DNA from: Kribbella sp. NBC_00382
GTDB taxonomy: Bacteria > Actinomycetota > Actinomycetes > Propionibacteriales > Kribbellaceae
Length of the DNA: 64,000 nucleotides
Assembly (NCBI RefSeq): GCF_036067295.1
Contig: NZ_CP107954.1
Span: 3,472,001 to 3,536,000, forward strand
Reading direction: 5' to 3'
In this document: positions 43,903-52,595 of the stretch, piece after piece
Position numbering within the stretch: position 1 is the stretch's first letter
Layout: each line of letters opens with the position of its first letter
Position numbers and translations under genes: made by a program
The notes under the pieces: model-generated
The model's database searches: none
What the model was told of the DNA's origin: nothing
The model's input: the letters and a program-made list of their open reading frames with translations, nothing else

Positions 43903-44712
43903 ATGCGCCGCCTACTGCGATGGGTGTTCCTGATCGGCCCCTGTCGCCTGTACATCCTCGGCGAACTGAACGGCGGTGTCGTCCCCGTCGCGGCGCTCGC
44001 GGTGATGGTTGCTTTCATGGCCGTGAGCGGCGGCGTCGGTGCGCTGGTTGCCGTCCTCACCGGCGGCAAGGTCGGGGACGCGTTGTTCAACTGGGGCCTC
44101 GGCGGGCTGCTGGTCTTGCTCGGCTGGCTGGTCTACAGCCTGCTGCTGTACGCGGTCCTGTGGATAGCCGGCCGTTCGCCGTTGACGGTCGCGGGCCTGG
44201 ATGACGGCGAAAGCCATGCGCGGCATGCCGCCGGGACGGGTGACTCGCACTGGCGGCGTCGGGGGCGGGATCCGTTGGTGCCGTTGAGTCTTGCTGGGTT
44301 CTTTCTGCTGATGGTCGGCTTTCTCTTGGTCGGGTCGACCGTGACGGCGGTGCAGGAGCGGAAGTACGGCGGGGAGAAGGTGGTCGTCGCCGGGGATGTG
44401 CTCCGGTACGACGATGGGCCGGGCGGCTTCGGCAAGCGTCACCTGGTGGTGCGGTATCCGGTGGGGGACGAACTGATCACCGGAGATGTGCTGGCTGATG
44501 ACCTCGACCTGGATCGTGATGTCCCGCGTCCTGGGCAGCAGGTGGACGTCGAGTACTTGGTGGCGGATCCGCACCAGGTCCGACCGGCCGGAGCGACCAA
44601 GCGGGTGGCTGACGATGTCGCCCAGGATCGGCTGATCAGTGGGATCTGTGGTGGGCTGGCGGTGCTCTGCGGTGGCGCCTGGCTGGTCGGCAGGTGGCGT
44701 CGCCGAGGGTGA
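43903..44712 (+). CDS. Membrane protein with DUF3592-like domain
   Basis: 269 residues from the ATG at 43903 (an ATG at 43873 would overlap dtd's start). Three or four membrane helices (~20-45, 55-90, 130-155 and the C-terminus) surround an extracytoplasmic beta domain (KRHLVVRYPVGDELITGDV, PRPGQQVDVEYLVADP) typical of DUF3592. Function unknown. No clear RBS or leaderless -10 is visible. Confidence 0.75.
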   Translation: MRRLLRWVFLIGPCRLYILGELNGGVVPVAALAVMVAFMAVSGGVGALVAVLTGGKVGDALFNWGLGGLLVLLGWLVYSLLLYAVLWIAGRSPLTVAGLDDGESHARHAAGTGDSHWRRRGRDPLVPLSLAGFFLLMVGFLLVGSTVTAVQERKYGGEKVVVAGDVLRYDDGPGGFGKRHLVVRYPVGDELITGDVLADDLDLDRDVPRPGQQVDVEYLVADPHQVRPAGATKRVADDVAQDRLISGICGGLAVLCGGAWLVGRWRRRG

Positions 44713-44794
44713 GGTGGGCGGGAGAATGTCCGGTTTTCGGGGCGTAGTACGGCGGAATATCCCGTCTGGGGCCGGGATCTGGCACGATTCGTTC

Positions 44795-45625
44795 ATGACG
44801 TCGACGTTGATCACCGTTGCTCCCACCGGCGCCGAGACCGCTAAGGCGGACTGTCCGGCGCTGCCTACGACGCTCGAAGAGCTGGTTGAGACGGCTAAGC
44901 GGTGTGAGGCGGCGGGGGCCGCGATGATTCACCTTCACATCCGCGACGGGGAGCACCGGCCGACGCTGGATCTCGGGCGGCTGACCGAGTCGGTGGCCGC
45001 GGTGCGGGAGAACACGGCGCTGATCGTTCAGTTGTCAACCGGCGGTGCCGTGACGGATCCGTTCGACCACCGGCTGCGGGTGCTGGACGCGGCGCCGGAC
45101 TCGTGTTCGCTGACGATGGGGACGGTCAACTTCGGGGACGACGTGTTCATGAACCCCTGGCCGTTCGTCACCGAGCTGTACCAGCTCACGCAGGAGCGCG
45201 AGGTGGTACCGGAGTTTGAGCTGTTCGACCTCGGACAGGTGGCGGCACTGGGACGGCTGCTGGACAAGTACGGGCTGCCGTACGGCGGCAAGGTGCACTG
45301 CGATCTGGTGATGGGCGTTCCGGGTGGCATGCCCGGTACTACGAACGCACTGGTTGCCGCAGTCAACGGTCTTCCCGCGGGTGTGACGTCTTGGTCGGCG
45401 ACCGGCGTCGGCCGTACGACGCTGCCGGTCGCGCTGGCCGCGTTGTCCTGCGGCGGGCACCTCCGGGTCGGCATGGAAGACACGCTCACGTTGGCCAAGG
45501 GCCAGCCGGTCACCCACAACGCGGAGCTGGTCGAGCGCGCCGCCACCATCGCGGCGCTTGCTCAGCGGCCGCCGATGTCGCCCGACGACGCGCGCGACTT
45601 GCTGAATATCAAGCGCCGCCCCTGA
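44795..45625 (+). CDS. 3-keto-5-aminohexanoate cleavage family (BKACE) enzyme
   Basis: 276 residues from the ATG at 44795. BKACE enzymes are zinc-dependent and condense a beta-keto acid with acetyl-CoA to give acetoacetate and a CoA ester. Visible: ITVAPTGAETAK, the zinc-binding MIHLHIRDGEHRPTLD, NFGDDVFMNPWPF, and PEFELFDLGQ. CACGAT six bases before the ATG suggests a leaderless start. The last 64 bp overlap the convergent membrane gene. The actual keto acid cannot be told. Confidence 0.88.
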   Translation: MTSTLITVAPTGAETAKADCPALPTTLEELVETAKRCEAAGAAMIHLHIRDGEHRPTLDLGRLTESVAAVRENTALIVQLSTGGAVTDPFDHRLRVLDAAPDSCSLTMGTVNFGDDVFMNPWPFVTELYQLTQEREVVPEFELFDLGQVAALGRLLDKYGLPYGGKVHCDLVMGVPGGMPGTTNALVAAVNGLPAGVTSWSATGVGRTTLPVALAALSCGGHLRVGMEDTLTLAKGQPVTHNAELVERAATIAALAQRPPMSPDDARDLLNIKRRP

Positions 45626-46023
45626 AGTACGCCGATCACCACGCCGGCGACGATGATGGTGGCCTCTAGCAACAACCAATCGCGCAGGTAGTCCCGCGGC
45701 AGCACAGTCGGGTTGACGCCTTTCCCTTGCCTGATCAGCAAGGGAATCGCAACCACCGTCGTCACCCCGACATACAACAACGTCGTCCGGACGACCCCGA
45801 CGATCCGATGCCGCCCGGGCCCGATCGACCATCGGGTCAGCAGCCAACCTGCGGCCACTGTCAACGGCACCAAGAAGAAGTCATCAGTCACCACCGCGCC
45901 CCCGAGCCATAGCGGCAAGCGCACCAAGGCATCCACGCTGACGGCTTGTAGTAGGAGCCGGAGTCCCCACAGGCCGAAGCCGACACCGACAGCACCCAAG
46001 GCCGTTCTGATCCAGCGGGTCAT
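45562..46023 (-). CDS. Four-helix membrane protein coupled to the cytochrome b/molybdoenzyme fusion
   Basis: 153 residues. The ATG overlaps the stop of the upstream gene (ATGA). Hydrophobic segments ~8-28, 40-62, 72-95 and 118-138 are separated by short Arg-rich loops. No family recognised. The tight coupling suggests a membrane subunit or assembly partner of the sulfite-oxidase-like protein. The 3' end overlaps the BKACE gene by 64 bp. Confidence 0.72.
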   Translation of the reverse strand: MTRWIRTALGAVGVGFGLWGLRLLLQAVSVDALVRLPLWLGGAVVTDDFFLVPLTVAAGWLLTRWSIGPGRHRIVGVVRTTLLYVGVTTVVAIPLLIRQGKGVNPTVLPRDYLRDWLLLEATIIVAGVVIGVLQGRRLIFSKSRASSGDIGGR

Positions 46024-47207
46024 GTGAGTACCTCCAGGCGGTGGACCCATTTGGTTTGGAAGACGCCGGGGCGGTTGGGGGCGATGAGGCGGGCGGGGTA
46101 GCCGTGGTCCAGGGCTAAGGGGGTGCCGTTGAGGCGGAGGGCTAGGAGGGTTAGGGGGTCTTCGGCGAATTGAGGGGGGAGCTCTCTGGTGGCGTAGAAG
46201 CCGCCCTTTTCCATGGAGATGACTCGGAGGTGGGAGCCTTCGGGGGCGCCGCAGAGGGCTAGGAGGTCTCGGATGCGGATGCCTTCCCAGTGGGCGCCTT
46301 GGCTCCAGCCTTCTACGCAGGCGATGGGGAGGGCGGAGCGGCTTTGGGGGAGGGCGCGTAGTTCGTCTAGCGAGTAGGACAGTGGCGTCGGGCCTTTGAC
46401 GGTGAAGCGCCAGTTGGCTTCTACGGGGAGTACTCCAGCGGCCTCGGCAGTTCGGTTGACGGGCAGGCCTTGGGGGCCGATGTTGGGTTTGCGGGGAGCC
46501 AATACAGCGATCGGGCCGAACGCCGGTACGGATTGACCGATGGACGCGATGCCGACCAGCGAGGCGGCGCCGGCGACCGTGCGGAAGAGGCCGCGGCGGC
46601 TCAGCCCGGTGATTGCTGGCGGCAACGAGTCGGCTTGGTGCGGTACCGGCGTACGGTCGGCTGGAGTACGGCGCCAGTTCGCGATGATGAGCGGGAGCTT
46701 GACCGCGAGGTGGACGAGCAGGGCGCCGATGATGATCCAGGCGAGGGCGTAATGCGTTTCCTTGAAGGGGAACGGCCACGGGTACCACTGCAATGTGTTG
46801 AGGAAGCCGATGAAGAGCTCCAGCGCCAGCGCCGAGACCAGCACCAGGATCGAGCCGCGTTCGAGCACCGTACCGAGTGCCTTCCTGCTCGGCGGCCAGG
46901 GCAGCTTGGCGAACAGCTTCGGGTAGACCGTCCACAGTTTCGCCAACAGGAGCGGTACCGAGACGATCCCGCTGAGCACGTGCAGGCCCTGCGTGACGCG
47001 GTACAGGCCGGCCGGCCGGCTGGGGATCACGAGCCAGCCCGGCGTCGCCTGCTGGAAGTGGCTGAACAGGCCGGTCAGGAAGCAGATCGTGATCGCGACC
47101 CCGAGCCACCGCCCGAGCACGGTGGCCACGCGCGGATGGTGCAACGGCGACGGGAACGATTCCTCGGTCGGGGGCTGCGGCAACTGCGGCAACTTCATGC
47201 TTCTCAT
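46020..47207 (-). CDS. Cytochrome b-type membrane domain fused to sulfite-oxidase-like molybdopterin domain
   Basis: 395 residues from the ATG at 47207 (47198 is an alternative). The N-terminal ~195 residues have four helices with candidate haem histidines (LHVLSG, THYALAW, LLVHLAV). An internal twin-arginine-like motif SRRGLFRTVAGAASLVG (~212) precedes the molybdopterin domain, with the Mo-ligand cysteine in LPIACVEGWSQGAHWEGI. Electrons would pass between substrate and the membrane through the haem domain. Substrate unknown. The sequence is less GC-rich at 46050-46400 than its surroundings. Confidence 0.85.
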   Translation of the reverse strand: MRSMKLPQLPQPPTEESFPSPLHHPRVATVLGRWLGVAITICFLTGLFSHFQQATPGWLVIPSRPAGLYRVTQGLHVLSGIVSVPLLLAKLWTVYPKLFAKLPWPPSRKALGTVLERGSILVLVSALALELFIGFLNTLQWYPWPFPFKETHYALAWIIIGALLVHLAVKLPLIIANWRRTPADRTPVPHQADSLPPAITGLSRRGLFRTVAGAASLVGIASIGQSVPAFGPIAVLAPRKPNIGPQGLPVNRTAEAAGVLPVEANWRFTVKGPTPLSYSLDELRALPQSRSALPIACVEGWSQGAHWEGIRIRDLLALCGAPEGSHLRVISMEKGGFYATRELPPQFAEDPLTLLALRLNGTPLALDHGYPARLIAPNRPGVFQTKWVHRLEVLT

Positions 47208-47395
47208 CAGAGCGCAGAAATCGCCCACCCAGCGCCCTCCTCCGGTTACTGCTCGCGAACGCCCAGCCGGTACGCCGGATCGCCGCTTACGGCTCGCGTA
47301 CGAGACCCGATATCCACAGGCCAGGGCTTGCTTCCCAGCGCTATGCCACCCCTTCGCTTTAGGCTGAGCAGGTTCGAGTGAGAGGAGCGGGACAG

Positions 47396-47959
47396 GTGAG
47401 GACGCAGCAGCGGTCGTCGGACGATGACGAGCGCGCTCTGGCCGACCTCGCGGAGGTGTCCGACTGGAAGCGCGTCTGGGGTCCGCCCGAGACGGGGCTG
47501 GACGCGATCCGCACGCTGGTGTCGCGCGTCACCGCAGCCACCGGCTGGCGTCCCTGGGCTCCCGGCAACATCGACCCGGACCGCTACACCTGGGGTCTCG
47601 TGACCGCGCGCCGGACCGTCATGCTGGTGCTGCCCGATGCCGTACTCCCGGACAGCCCGCGCAGTGGCTGGTCGGCGTACGAGATCGGTGCCGACGAGGT
47701 CCGCGCGGCTGAGGACGGCCTCGACGACCGCTGGCCCGACCAACTCGAACTGGCCCGGCGGCACTGGGGTCAACCGGTCTTCGTCGGGCCGGGCACCGAT
47801 CCGCGGATTCCGCTGGAATGGCGCGACCGGCGCCGCCATCTGGCAGTCTGGTTACGGCCTGGCGCCGAGATGCACCTGTACGCGACCCAGCCCAAGGCCG
47901 ACCCGGCGGGGACCAGCGCCGGCTTCGGGTACTCCGTCTATGCGAGCGAGGTGGCCTGA
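47396..47959 (+). CDS. Unrecognised soluble protein coupled to the acidic repeat protein
   Basis: 187 residues from the GTG at 47396, eight bases after AGGAG. Mixed alpha/beta composition rich in Trp, Asp and Arg (DWKRVWGPPETGLDAIRTLV, ATGWRPWAPGNIDPDRYTWG). No family recognised. Its stop overlaps the next start (TGATG), so the two products are probably made together. Confidence 0.7.
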   Translation: MRTQQRSSDDDERALADLAEVSDWKRVWGPPETGLDAIRTLVSRVTAATGWRPWAPGNIDPDRYTWGLVTARRTVMLVLPDAVLPDSPRSGWSAYEIGADEVRAAEDGLDDRWPDQLELARRHWGQPVFVGPGTDPRIPLEWRDRRRHLAVWLRPGAEMHLYATQPKADPAGTSAGFGYSVYASEVA

Positions 47960-49476
47960 TGGCGTCGATCGAAGAAGACATGCTCCGGGATATCTACAAG
48001 GTGTTCCGGAAGATCGCCGCCAAGTACCTCCGCAAGCGCGGTCCCAGCCTGTCGCAGCGGATGCGGCAGGCACAGGCGCGGCAACAGGCGCAAGCACTCG
48101 AGGCGATGCGGGAGCAGGAGTACCGCTCGCTGGTCGAGGACATGCAGAACGAGCGCCGGAACAACCCGGAGTACGCGAGCGCGCTCGACGGGCTGTCCGA
48201 TGCGGAGCGGACCCAGCGGATCGAGGCTGAGGCGCGTTGGCAGCAGGATCAGCGGGATCGGATGGACGCGGATCCGAACCTGACGCCCGCCGACATCCAG
48301 CGGGAGGTCGACCGCGACCTCGACTTCGACGACAACGGGCTCGACGACCGCCTGGACCGGCAGCGGGATGCGGAGGACTTCGAGCGGAACGTCGTCGACC
48401 CCAACGGCAACGACAAGGTCGACGCGGTCGAGCAGCGTCAGCAGGCGCAGGCCGAGCGCGACGCCGAGCAGGCGCGAAAGCAAGAGCAGGAGCGGAACGC
48501 GGAGGCGCGCGAGACGGAAGGGGCGCGCGGCGGCGATGCGCTGCCGGCGGCCGCTGCGGCTGGGGCTACTGCGATCGCGGCTGAAGAGGTCGCGGAGGGG
48601 TTGCAGGAGGAGCGCCAGGAGCAGGAACTCGAGGATCAGCAGGAAGCCGAGGTCCTGAACGAAGACGGTAGTTCGCCGGAGGTGATCGGGGAGACTGAGG
48701 CGGAGCGTGACGATCGGACGGCGGAGCCTGAGGTTTCACAAGACGACCGGCTGCTCGATGAGGACGGTGCCGCGCCTGAGGTGATCGGCGAGACCGAAGC
48801 GGAGCGCGACGATCGGCTCGCGGAGCCTGAGGTTTCGCAGGACGACCGGATCCTCGACGAGGACGGTGCGTCGCCTGCGGTCATTGGTGAGGACGCGCAG
48901 CAGGCTGGGCTGGATCAGCAGGAGCAGGATGACCGGATCCTCGACGAGGATGGTGCGTCGCCTGCGGTGATTGGGGAGGACGCGCAGCAGGCTGGGCTGG
49001 ATCAGCAGGAGCAGGGGGAGCTCGGGCAGGACGAGGCTGAGTCGGGCGGGCTGGAGCAGGGCGGGACGGAGCGGGAGCGGCGGGAAGAGCAGGTTCAGCA
49101 GGGGGAGGCTGGGCCTCAGCCGGGGTTGCCGACCGGCGGAGATCAGGCTGCGGCGGCTGATCAGGAGGCGCAGAACGAGCAGCGCGGTCCGGATTACGTC
49201 GAGACGACATTGGAGCAGGCGCGCTCAGAGCAGAACGGCCAGAACGGCCAGAACGGCCAGGGCGAGCAGAACGGTCAGCGGCCGGGGATGTCCCAGGACG
49301 AGATGGACAAGCTGCGAGGACTCCAAGGTGGACAGGCCGACGCCGCCGAGGCGACCCGCCCACGCTCCGGGGAGCCCGTCGAGGTCGGTGCAGGCGGCAA
49401 GAACCCGGGTGCCCGCGCAGCCGAGCTCCGAGCCGACAAGGGCAGCCGCCGCGACGGCCCCGGCATGGGCGAGTAG
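47959..49476 (+). CDS. Large acidic repeat protein with two EF-hand-like loops
   Basis: 505 residues, extremely rich in Glu, Asp and Gln, mostly disordered or coiled coil. Residues 1-30 are basic and helical. Residues 122-133 (D-F-D-D-N-G) and 147-158 (D-P-N-G-N-D...E) fit the spacing of EF-hand calcium loops. Residues ~235-350 hold tandem repeats of 29-33 residues (LLDEDGAAPEVIGE, ILDEDGASPAVIGEDAQQ). Later come Gln/Gly/Asn runs (NGQNGQNGQ). There is no signal peptide. Coupled to the preceding gene. Function unknown. Confidence 0.75.
   Translation: MASIEEDMLRDIYKVFRKIAAKYLRKRGPSLSQRMRQAQARQQAQALEAMREQEYRSLVEDMQNERRNNPEYASALDGLSDAERTQRIEAEARWQQDQRDRMDADPNLTPADIQREVDRDLDFDDNGLDDRLDRQRDAEDFERNVVDPNGNDKVDAVEQRQQAQAERDAEQARKQEQERNAEARETEGARGGDALPAAAAAGATAIAAEEVAEGLQEERQEQELEDQQEAEVLNEDGSSPEVIGETEAERDDRTAEPEVSQDDRLLDEDGAAPEVIGETEAERDDRLAEPEVSQDDRILDEDGASPAVIGEDAQQAGLDQQEQDDRILDEDGASPAVIGEDAQQAGLDQQEQGELGQDEAESGGLEQGGTERERREEQVQQGEAGPQPGLPTGGDQAAAADQEAQNEQRGPDYVETTLEQARSEQNGQNGQNGQGEQNGQRPGMSQDEMDKLRGLQGGQADAAEATRPRSGEPVEVGAGGKNPGARAAELRADKGSRRDGPGMGE
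48660..49020. repeat. In-frame tandem repeats in the acidic protein gene
   Basis: Four units of about 87-99 bp. The last two (about 48841-48927 and 48928-49014) are nearly identical at the DNA level, indicating recent duplication. Confidence 0.85.
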
Positions 49477-49498
49477 CCCGCGCGTACCGGCGTACGGG

Positions 49499-49861
49499 TT
49501 AGTAGACGATTGCTTGGGTGTTTTCGGTGAGGATTTCTTCGGTGAAGGCGGGGGCGCCGGCTATGCGCGTGCCGGGGAGCAGGTCTGCCTCGGTGAGGTC
49601 TCGGCGTTTGGCGCATTGGGTGCAGACCGTCAGTTGACCGCCGGCCAGAACGGCGGCCAGGAGGTCGGCGGCGGGGGCGGCGTGGGGGAGCTCGAAGGCT
49701 TCGGCCCGGCCGGGGACGGCGAACCAGACGGCCTCTCCGGTGAGCCACAAAGAGACCTGTGCGCCGGAGGCTACGGCGGTGGCGGCGACTGTCAGGGCTT
49801 GGTTGGCGCGCTCAGGTTCATCGGCGCCTGCGGTCAGCTTGATCACCAGCGTGCGGGACAT
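49499..49861 (-). CDS. DsrE family protein
   Basis: 120 residues (121 from the ATG at 49864). DsrE/F-like fold: MSRTLVIKLTAGADEPERAN, VSLWLTGEAVW, and a CTQCAKRR motif (~82-89) carrying the cysteines that carry persulfide in sulfur-relay relatives. Whether it acts in sulfur transfer here is not known. Convergent with the acidic repeat gene. Confidence 0.85.
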   Translation of the reverse strand: MSRTLVIKLTAGADEPERANQALTVAATAVASGAQVSLWLTGEAVWFAVPGRAEAFELPHAAPAADLLAAVLAGGQLTVCTQCAKRRDLTEADLLPGTRIAGAPAFTEEILTENTQAIVY

Positions 49862-49910
49862 CACGCCACCGTAGCTCAGACCGCTGCCGCCATCCCCTAG
49901 ACTGACAAAC

Positions 49911-50018
49911 GTGCTTCACGTCATCTTCACGACCCTGCTGGTGCTCGTCACCGTGTTCATGGGCTGGTTCTCGGCGTTCGTCGTCTACCGGCTGTACCGC
50001 GGCCGCGCGGCGAACTGA
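49911..50018 (+). CDS. 35-residue membrane peptide preceding the nitrobindin gene
   Basis: GTG start; the product has one membrane helix (VIFTTLLVLVTVFMGWFSAF) and ends VYRLYRGRAAN. TAGACT (49898-49903) ends seven bases before the GTG with no RBS, so the mRNA is probably leaderless. The nitrobindin gene starts nine bases after its stop, suggesting co-transcription. Similar tiny proteins occur next to this family in other actinobacteria as far as I recall. Confidence 0.7.
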   Translation: MLHVIFTTLLVLVTVFMGWFSAFVVYRLYRGRAAN

Positions 50019-50027
50019 GGCGGGCTG

Positions 50028-50522
50028 ATGGCGTTCGAGATCTCGCAGGATATGCACCCCGACCTGATGCCGCTCGCCTGGCTGCTCGGCCGGTGGGAGG
50101 GCCGCGGTCACGGTGACTACCCGACGATCGAGAAGTTCGAGTTCGGCCAGCAGATCGACTTCAGCCACAACGGCAAGCCGTTCCTGCACTACGTCAGCCA
50201 GACCTTCGTGGTCGGCGAGGACGGCAAGCGCGAGCGCCCGCTGGCGATGGAGACCGGGTTCTGGCGGCCGAAGCCGGACAACAAGCTCGAGGTCGTGATG
50301 GCGCACCCGACCGGCTTCGCGGAGATCTGGTACGGCGAGACCGACGGCGCCAAGATCGAGATGCGCACCGACGTCGTGGCCCGCACCGTGACGGCCAAAG
50401 AGGTCAACGCCGGCCACCGCCTCTACGGCCTGGTCAAGGGCGAGCTCCTCTGGGCCTACGACATGGCCGCCGAAGGCCTCCCGCTCCAGCCCCACCTATG
50501 GGCCACGCTAGTCCGCGTCTAG
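50028..50522 (+). CDS. Nitrobindin-type (FABP-like) haem beta-barrel protein
   Basis: 164 residues. The GXWXGXG signature is GRWEGRGHG (~21-29), and the ten-strand barrel ends in HPTGFAEIWYGETDG and LLWAYDMAAEG. Bacterial nitrobindins bind haem and isomerise peroxynitrite to nitrate. The proximal-His region is expected near the C-terminus (LQPHLWATL). It overlaps the convergent response regulator stop by four bases. Confidence 0.88.
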   Translation: MAFEISQDMHPDLMPLAWLLGRWEGRGHGDYPTIEKFEFGQQIDFSHNGKPFLHYVSQTFVVGEDGKRERPLAMETGFWRPKPDNKLEVVMAHPTGFAEIWYGETDGAKIEMRTDVVARTVTAKEVNAGHRLYGLVKGELLWAYDMAAEGLPLQPHLWATLVRV

Positions 50523-51196
50523 CTCTCCGACACCCAGGAGTACTCGACCTTCGGTCGTCCGCTCCGCCCGTCGTAGCGCTGTGTGCGCAGCGCCTGGCCT
50601 TGATCGGCCAGGTGCTCCAGGTAGCGGCGAGCCGTGATCCGGGACGTACCGATCGACGAGGCGACCTCCTCGGCTGTCCACCCTTCGCGGTCGCCGAGCA
50701 GCGTCACGACCCGGTCCAGTACGGATCCCGCCAAACCCTTCGGAACCGACGAGCTGGTTGCCGGGTGCAACAAACGGTCGACCTCGTCCTGATCCGCGAC
50801 GACCTGCCCGGACTCCGCCGCACGCCGCTGCCGCGCATAGGCCGTGAGCCGATCCCTCAACGTTTCAAAGGCAAACGGCTTCAGCACGTACTGCACGACC
50901 CCGATCCGCGCAGCAGCCTGTACTGCGGCAACCTCGCGCGCAGCCGTCACGGCAACCACATCAGTTTGGTTGCCAGCGGCACGCATTCGCCGTACGACGT
51001 CCAGCCCGTGCCCGTCCGGCAGGTTCATGTCGAGCAGGACGAGATCGATCTGCTCTTGACTCAGCACATGCAGGGCGCGGGCCGCAGTACCGGCGAGACC
51101 GATGCAGACGAACCCGGGCAGCCGATCGACGTACACCCGATGCGCCTCGGCCGCGACCGGATCGTCCTCTACGACCAAGACTCGTAGATCAGGCAC
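50519..51196 (-). CDS. CitB/DcuR-type response regulator
   Basis: 225 residues. Receiver domain with the acidic pocket VVEDD, phospho-acceptor Asp in LVLLDMNLPDGHGLD and Lys in VLKPF. The C-terminal HTH is WTAEEVASSIGTSRITARRY. This class controls uptake of C4-dicarboxylates or citrate. It overlaps the kinase gene by eight bases; the dctA gene beyond the kinase is the obvious target. Confidence 0.92.
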   Translation of the reverse strand: MPDLRVLVVEDDPVAAEAHRVYVDRLPGFVCIGLAGTAARALHVLSQEQIDLVLLDMNLPDGHGLDVVRRMRAAGNQTDVVAVTAAREVAAVQAAARIGVVQYVLKPFAFETLRDRLTAYARQRRAAESGQVVADQDEVDRLLHPATSSSVPKGLAGSVLDRVVTLLGDREGWTAEEVASSIGTSRITARRYLEHLADQGQALRTQRYDGRSGRPKVEYSWVSES

Positions 51197-52445
51197 TCGC
51201 GCTCACCGCCCGCGGCAACCGCACCCGGACGGTCAGCGCCGGTACGTCGTCCAGCTCGGAATCCGGGTCCACCATCAACGTCCCCTGCCAGCGCTCGACG
51301 GTACTGCGGACCAGTACCAGCCCTAATCCATGCCCCGGCTCGGCCTTCGTCGTCCAGCCCCGGTCGAACATCCGCGCCAACTCGGCTGCCCCCAACTCGG
51401 CGCCGGTGTTCGTCACCGCGAGATCGATGTGCTCGGCGCTCGTCGATGCTTTCAGCTCGACCCGGCGTGGCGCAGTACCGCCGCGCGCCGCCTCGACCGC
51501 GTTGTCGAGCAGGTTGCCGACGACGGTGACGATGTCCTGGGCCGGGAGCTTCGTATGCAACGCCTCGGAGCCCAGCTCGAGCGTGAGCAGCACCCCACGC
51601 TCCTGCGCCTGGGCGAGTTTGGCGAGCAGCAGCGACGCGAGTACCGGGTCGCCGACTGTGCCGACGACGCGGTCGGTCATCGCCTGGGCGAGCTGCAGTT
51701 CGGAGACGGCGAACTCCCGCGCGCGCTCCGGCCGGCCGATCTCGATCAGGCTGACGACGGTGTGAAGGCGGTTGGAGGCCTCGTGGTTCTGCGCCTGCAG
51801 TGACTCGGCCAGGCTGCGGACCGCGTCCAATTCGCCAAGCAGGGCTTGCAATTGAGTGTGATCTCGCAGCGTGACGATCCGGCCGGAGCGGGCGGGCTGC
51901 TGGTTGACCACGACGACTCCGTGCGCCCCCAGATGCAGTTCGTCGTACGCCGTCCGGCCGGCGCGCAGGAGTCCCGACAAGGTCGCTGGGAGGTGGAGGT
52001 CCTCGACCGTCGTACCGGGGGTGAGCTCACGCAGACCGAGCAGCCGCCGAGCCTCGTCGTTGACCAGTTGGACGTGTCCGTGCGAGTCGACCAGGATCAG
52101 GCCTTCGCGCGCAGCCCGGAGTACGCCTTCGTAGAAGTCGAGCATCCAGGCGAGCGCCTGGGTGCCCATCCCGCGAGTGGTGTGCCGGACCCGCCAGCTG
52201 ACCAGCGCATTGCCGGCCACCGCGACGCCGAGCAGCAGACTGGCGACGCCGAGCATGGACCGCAGCTCCATCTGGATCAGGTCGCCCCAGCTGGTCGGCG
52301 CGATGCCCGCCGCGGCGGCGTCCCGGTCGGACTGGGTCCGGGAGTGCGCGAGCAGGACGATCCAGACCAGCGCGATCATCACCGAGACCGTGGCCGTCTG
52401 CAGCCAGAACACCTGGCGGCGCAGCTCCCACGGGCGGTCTCTCAT
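51189..52445 (-). CDS. CitA/DcuS-type sensor histidine kinase with truncated external domain
   Basis: 418 residues from the ATG at 52445 (52454 is an alternative). Two membrane helices (~12-33 and ~66-88) enclose only about 30 residues, whereas DcuS/CitA relatives have a ~130-residue PAS-type ligand domain there. A cytoplasmic PAS (GLILVDSHGHVQLVN), the dimerisation His (NHEASNRLHTVVSLIE), N-box (GNLLDNAVEAA) and G-box (GHGLGLVLVRSTVE) are intact. Divergent from dctA across 150 bp. Confidence 0.92.
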   Translation of the reverse strand: MRDRPWELRRQVFWLQTATVSVMIALVWIVLLAHSRTQSDRDAAAAGIAPTSWGDLIQMELRSMLGVASLLLGVAVAGNALVSWRVRHTTRGMGTQALAWMLDFYEGVLRAAREGLILVDSHGHVQLVNDEARRLLGLRELTPGTTVEDLHLPATLSGLLRAGRTAYDELHLGAHGVVVVNQQPARSGRIVTLRDHTQLQALLGELDAVRSLAESLQAQNHEASNRLHTVVSLIEIGRPERAREFAVSELQLAQAMTDRVVGTVGDPVLASLLLAKLAQAQERGVLLTLELGSEALHTKLPAQDIVTVVGNLLDNAVEAARGGTAPRRVELKASTSAEHIDLAVTNTGAELGAAELARMFDRGWTTKAEPGHGLGLVLVRSTVERWQGTLMVDPDSELDDVPALTVRVRLPRAVSASA

Positions 52446-52595
52446 AGCCGCCATTCTCCACACCACTGCCGCAACTGGCATGCCGCGCGCCTGGCAGCGG
52501 GAATCGACTGCGAACGATATGAACGAAATGCGCAGTTGTCCTGTGCGTCACGTCACAGTTACCAGAACCCGCCCGCCCGGCATTAGGAGTCCCCC

